Source: Actinomycetes bacterium | GTDB lineage: Bacteria > Actinomycetota > Acidimicrobiia > Acidimicrobiales > RAAP-2 | Length of the DNA: 44,418 nt | Direction: 5' to 3' | Assembly (NCBI GenBank): GCA_021799615.1 | Contig: JAJZAC010000011.1 | Location: forward strand, 1 to 44,418 | Part shown: positions 41,275-44,418 of the stretch, piece by piece | Layout of the letters: the number at the start of each line of letters is the position of its first letter | How positions within the stretch are numbered: position 1 is the first letter of the stretch | Notes under the pieces: generated by a model | The model's database searches: none | Told to the model about the DNA's origin: nothing | Seen by the model: the letters and a program-made list of their open reading frames with translations, nothing else | Program-made: the position numbers and the translations under genes

Positions 41275-42555
41275 ATGCCCGACCCCGCTCCGTCCCGTCC
41301 CGAGAGCGGCGCACCTTCCGGTGGCGCCCCGCCGGATGCCCCCCCGTGGGGTGGCCCGGGGCCCCGCGGCGCCGGCGGCGGTGGCCCCGCCCGGGCCTTC
41401 GGCGGGCAGCGCAACCGCGAGCTGTACGACCGGCGCCGGCGCCGGCAGTCGGAGCATGCCTCCCTCCGCCACCGGGCCATGCGCGCCGTCATGGCCGTGC
41501 CCGAGCCCCTGGCCGTCCGGTTGGCCGGTCCCGACCGGGTCGAGGTCGACGGCCGGGTGCTCGACCGGCGGGTGCAGTTCATGCTGGCCCTCCAACGCCT
41601 GCTGCCCACCCCCCTGGACGCCACTCGTCTCGACCCGTCGGCCCAGCGGCGACAGCTGCGGATGGTCGCCATCCCGGCCATGCCCACCCGTCGCGACGTG
41701 TACAGCGCCGACCGGCTGGTGCCCCGGGGCTCGGCCGACGGCGGTCCGGTCCCGGTCCGGGTCTACCGGCCCTACGGCGCCGGCACGCTCGGGCGGGAAC
41801 CCGGGCGCGGCGGCCGCAGGGGGGCCGTCGTGTACCTGCACGGAGGGGGGTGGGCGAGCGGGGACCTCGACACGCATCACGGCTCGTGCCAGACGCTGGC
41901 CGCCGTCACCGGGTGCGTCGTGGTGGCCGTCGACTACCGGTTGGCTCCCGAGCACCCGTTCCCGGCCGCCCTCGACGACACCCTCGCCGCGTGGCGGTGG
42001 GTCCACCAGCGCCCCGGCGAGCTCGGCTTCGACCCGGGACGGGTGGGCGTGATGGGGGACAGCGCCGGCGGGAACCTGGCCGCGGCACTGGCCCTGGTGG
42101 CGCGGGACAGCGGCGATCCGGGACTGCCGCTCCCCCACGCGCAGGGACTCGTCTACCCGGCGGTGGATGCCCGCCTGGCCACCGAGTCCATCCGTACGCT
42201 GGCGGACGGGTTCATGCTCACCGCCGACGCCATGCGGGCGTTCCGGGAGGCGTACGTCCCCGATCCGGCCGACTGGGAGCGTCCGGAGGTCTCGCCGCTG
42301 CTGGCCGCCGACCATGCGGGCCTGCCGCGGGCGCTGGTGGTCACGGCCGGCTTCGACCCCCTGCGTGACGACGGCACGGCCTACGCCGCCGCACTGCGCT
42401 CCGCCGGGGTCGAGGTGCACGAGCGCTGCTACGACGGTCAGATCCACGGGTTCTTCGGGATGGGGCTCCTGCCCGGCGGTATGGAGATCGTGACCGAGGT
42501 GTGCGAGGCGATGGGCCGCCTCATGGCGCGCCCGGTGCCGTCTCGGGATGCGTAG
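41275..42555 (+). CDS. Alpha/beta hydrolase, hormone-sensitive-lipase family, with Pro/Gly-rich N-terminus
   Basis: 426 aa, ATG at 41275 preceded by CACGAT six bases upstream. Residues 1-45 are Pro/Gly/Ala-rich, then a basic stretch (RRRRRQ). The hydrolase core starts near residue 150: HGGGW oxyanion motif, VDYRLAPEHPFP, nucleophile GDSAGGN, acid in GFDPLRDDG and His in QIHGFF. The acetyl-esterase-like architecture is complete, and no signal peptide is seen. Substrate unknown. It diverges from Hbd across 92 bp. Confidence 0.9.
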   Translation: MPDPAPSRPESGAPSGGAPPDAPPWGGPGPRGAGGGGPARAFGGQRNRELYDRRRRRQSEHASLRHRAMRAVMAVPEPLAVRLAGPDRVEVDGRVLDRRVQFMLALQRLLPTPLDATRLDPSAQRRQLRMVAIPAMPTRRDVYSADRLVPRGSADGGPVPVRVYRPYGAGTLGREPGRGGRRGAVVYLHGGGWASGDLDTHHGSCQTLAAVTGCVVVAVDYRLAPEHPFPAALDDTLAAWRWVHQRPGELGFDPGRVGVMGDSAGGNLAAALALVARDSGDPGLPLPHAQGLVYPAVDARLATESIRTLADGFMLTADAMRAFREAYVPDPADWERPEVSPLLAADHAGLPRALVVTAGFDPLRDDGTAYAAALRSAGVEVHERCYDGQIHGFFGMGLLPGGMEIVTEVCEAMGRLMARPVPSRDA

Positions 42556-42565
42556 GGTGGGCACC

Positions 42566-43300
42566 ATGGACGGGACGAACGGAACCGACGGCGTCGGCGG
42601 GGTCACCGGCACGCTGGCCCTGGTGGGCGGCGGGGAGTGGCGGGACGGTTGCACCTTCGACGCCGACCTGCTCGAGGCGTCGGGTGATCGGAGGGTCGTG
42701 GTGCTCCCCACGGCCGCCGCCTACGAGCGCCCCGAACGGCTGGTCGTGCGGGCGGCGGAGTGGTTCGCCCCGCTCGGTGCCGACGTCGAGGGCGTCATGG
42801 TTCTGAGCCGGGGGGACGCCGCCGACCCCGGCACGGCGGCGGTGGTCCGCCGGGCCCGGTTCCTCTACCTGGCTGGCGGGTCGCCCATGCACCTCCGCTC
42901 GGTCCTGAAGGACTCGGTGGTGTGGGACGCGGTGGTGGCCGCGTGGCACGACGGCGCCGTGATCGCCGGCTCGTCGGCGGCGGCGATGGTCCTCACCGAT
43001 CCCATGGTGGACGCCCGCGGTGGCGGGCTGACCGTCGGGCTCGGGCTGCTCCAGGGGCTGGCCGTGGTTCCGCATTTCGGCGACGTCCACGAGGACGCCC
43101 ATGGCGCCAAGCTCCACCGGTCGGTCCTGCTCGCCCCGCCGGGCATCCCGGTGGCTGGCATTCCCGAGCGGACGGCCCTCGTCCGTGATCCACGGGGGGC
43201 GTGGTCGAGTGCCGGCGCCGGCGAGGTGCGCGTGTTCCTCGACGGTTCGCCGGCGGGTGCCGGGCTCGGCGCCCTGCCCGGTCCGGCCCGCGTCGCCTGA
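42566..43300 (+). CDS. Peptidase S51 / cyanophycinase-like protein
   Basis: 244 aa, ATG at 42566 after TAGGGT (42553-42558, seven bases). The class-I glutamine-amidotransferase-like fold of S51 peptidases is recognisable: LALVGGGEW at the start, VVVLPTAAAYE, FLYLAGGSPMHL, and the nucleophile Ser in IAGSSAAAMVL. The usual G-x-S-A-G becomes GSSAA. HFGDVHEDAH follows with a candidate His. Members include dipeptidase E and cyanophycinase. The altered Gly after the Ser leaves activity open. It starts 10 bases after the hydrolase stop, but the own -10 box suggests separate initiation. Confidence 0.82.
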   Translation: MDGTNGTDGVGGVTGTLALVGGGEWRDGCTFDADLLEASGDRRVVVLPTAAAYERPERLVVRAAEWFAPLGADVEGVMVLSRGDAADPGTAAVVRRARFLYLAGGSPMHLRSVLKDSVVWDAVVAAWHDGAVIAGSSAAAMVLTDPMVDARGGGLTVGLGLLQGLAVVPHFGDVHEDAHGAKLHRSVLLAPPGIPVAGIPERTALVRDPRGAWSSAGAGEVRVFLDGSPAGAGLGALPGPARVA

Positions 43301-43409
43301 GGGCCTGGTGCCGGCAGCGGGCGACCGCCCGGTCCACCCCGCCCGGCGGGAGCGCGTTGCGGACCCGGAGGAGCTGCCGTGACGGGAGGTCCTGCCCGGT
43401 CCGGCCGGG

Positions 43410-43964
43410 TCAGTCCGCCTCGGTGACGGTGACCGACTCGATCACCACCCGCTCGGTGGGCGAGCCCGAGCGGGTTCCCACAGCGTCGATGGCCGCCACC
43501 ACGTCGAGGCCGGCCACCACCTTGCCGAACAGCGAGTAGCTGGGCGGCAGGGCCGCGCCGTCGGGGCCGCTGATCACGAAGAACTGGCTGCCGTTGGTGT
43601 CGGGCCCGGCGTTGGCCATGGCCAGCGAGCCGATCTCGTAGCGCCCCGGAGCCGGGAGCTCGTCGGCGAAACGGTAGCCGGGTCCCCCCCGGCCGGTGCC
43701 CTCGGGATCGCCGCCCTGGAGGACGAAGCCGGGGATGATCCGGTGGAAGACGATGCCGTCGAAGTAGTGGTAGCGGGCGAGGAAGACGAAGTTGTTCACC
43801 GTCTTCGGGGCGGCGATCGGGTCCAGGGCGATGGTCATGGTCCCCTTGGACGTCACCATCTGGGCCGTGTAGCGCTTGGCCGGGTCGATGACCATGGGTG
43901 GCGGGCCGTCGAACCGTTGGGTCTTGGGGCTCGATCCGTCCGGTGCCGGTGCGTCGGGGCTCAT
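43410..43964 (-). CDS. Cyclophilin-type peptidyl-prolyl cis-trans isomerase
   Basis: 184 aa, ATG at 43964. A 25-residue Pro/Asp/Ser-rich leader precedes the cyclophilin fold. The catalytic Arg is in FHRIIPGFVLQGGDP, followed by SLAMANAGPDTNGSQFFVISG and LFGKVVAGLDVV. No signal peptide is visible, so it is cytosolic. A second cyclophilin lies just upstream on the same strand and is clearly related, so the pair arose by duplication. Confidence 0.95.
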   Translation of the reverse strand: MSPDAPAPDGSSPKTQRFDGPPPMVIDPAKRYTAQMVTSKGTMTIALDPIAAPKTVNNFVFLARYHYFDGIVFHRIIPGFVLQGGDPEGTGRGGPGYRFADELPAPGRYEIGSLAMANAGPDTNGSQFFVISGPDGAALPPSYSLFGKVVAGLDVVAAIDAVGTRSGSPTERVVIESVTVTEAD

Positions 43965-44042
43965 GGGTGGCTCGCTTTCTGTGGGCGTGGGGTTGTGACG
44001 GTGGCGGATCCCGATGGAGCATCGCCGGCTACCGCTGGCCGG

Positions 44043-44418
44043 TCAGGACTCGCTGATCGTAATGGAGATGATCCGGTGCTCCACGTTCGGCGCGCCGGTG
44101 TCGGTCCCGTCGGCGTTGATCTTCTGGACGACGTTCATCCCCGAGGTCACCCGGCCGAAGAGCGTGTAACTGGGCGGCAGGGTCTCGCCCGGCGGCCCGG
44201 TGACGATGAAGAACTGGCTGCCGTTGGTGTCGGGCCCGGCGTTGGCCATGGCCACCGACCCGAGCGGGTACTGCGGCGCCGCCTTGGCCGGCAGTTCGTC
44301 GGCGAACTTGTACCCGGGACCGCCGGTGCCCGTACCGGTGGGGTCACCCGTCTGGTCGACGAAGCCGGGGATGACCCGGTGGAAGACGACGCAGTCGAAG
44401 AAGTGCTGGCGGGCCAGG
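44043..44418 (-). CDS. Second cyclophilin-type isomerase (N-terminus outside window)
   Basis: 125 codons of the C-terminal part are visible. It contains the catalytic Arg in FHRVIPGFVDQTGDP, VAMANAGPDTNGSQFFIVTG and LFGRVTSGMNVVQ. It ends SITISES. The gene continues beyond 44418. It lies 78 bases upstream of the other cyclophilin with the same orientation, so a tandem pair in one transcript is likely. Confidence 0.93.
   Translation of the reverse strand, partial: LARQHFFDCVVFHRVIPGFVDQTGDPTGTGTGGPGYKFADELPAKAAPQYPLGSVAMANAGPDTNGSQFFIVTGPPGETLPPSYTLFGRVTSGMNVVQKINADGTDTGAPNVEHRIISITISES

Noticed and set aside
37964-42052. A 1362-codon open frame on the plus strand across the ecm-hbd region
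   Set aside because: It lies antisense to Ecm and Hbd, which have clear family motifs. Very high GC makes stop codons rare in all frames, and the predicted protein is low-complexity His/Gly/Arg sequence.

Overview
The window is about 44 kb of very GC-rich DNA. Codons end overwhelmingly in G or C, GTG starts are common, and start/stop overlaps (ATGA, GTGA) are frequent. Gene content points to Actinomycetota, most likely Acidimicrobiia or a relative: crotonyl-CoA carboxylase/reductase, ethylmalonyl-CoA mutase, a MarP-type protease, a dnaX-recR block and two tRNA-Ser genes. The taxonomic call is inference. Many genes lack a ribosome binding site and instead carry a TAnnnT hexamer 6-8 nt before the start codon, which suggests leaderless transcripts.

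Layout. 1-3.4 kb: a truncated CarH/LitR-like B12-binding regulator divergent from a limonene-epoxide-hydrolase-like gene, a Phd/RelE toxin-antitoxin pair, a TetR regulator and an RDD membrane protein. 3.6-8.9 kb: MarP-like protease, then GH15 glucoamylase/trehalase, glucose dehydrogenase and metallo-beta-lactamase-fold hydrolase. 9-12.1 kb: tRNA-Ser(CGA), tadA, an HSL-type esterase and a BNR-repeat lipoprotein.

12.2-19.97 kb is an accessory island. Related repeat blocks flank it, and the right one abuts tRNA-Ser(GGA). It carries a leader peptide plus a gene of unknown function, an AbiE-type toxin-antitoxin pair with a clear operator candidate, a decayed membrane gene, a 60-aa ORF, and a two-gene operon. 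That operon joins a tyrosine-recombinase-like protein that has lost its catalytic histidines to a DDE transposase.

20-23.9 kb returns to core genome: tRNA-Ser(GGA), SRP RNA, dnaX, recR and a SixA-like phosphatase. 23.9-41.2 kb holds scattered genes of the ethylmalonyl-CoA pathway: thiolase, 3-hydroxybutyryl-CoA dehydrogenase, Ccr, epimerase and Ecm, plus an acyl-CoA carboxylase beta subunit with a small epsilon-like partner. Between them are a GIY-YIG protein, a GH5 lipoprotein, a 2-oxoacid dehydrogenase operon (E1alpha, E1beta, a short E2 without an E3-binding domain, and an acyl carrier protein), a pentanucleotide tandem repeat, a universal stress protein, a GNAT protein and an FKBP lipoprotein. 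41.3 kb to the end: a second HSL-type hydrolase, an S51-like peptidase and two cyclophilins, the last cut by the window edge.

Together the chromosomal genes describe an aerobic heterotroph that hydrolyses polysaccharide and esters and assimilates acetyl-CoA through C4/C5 CoA esters.
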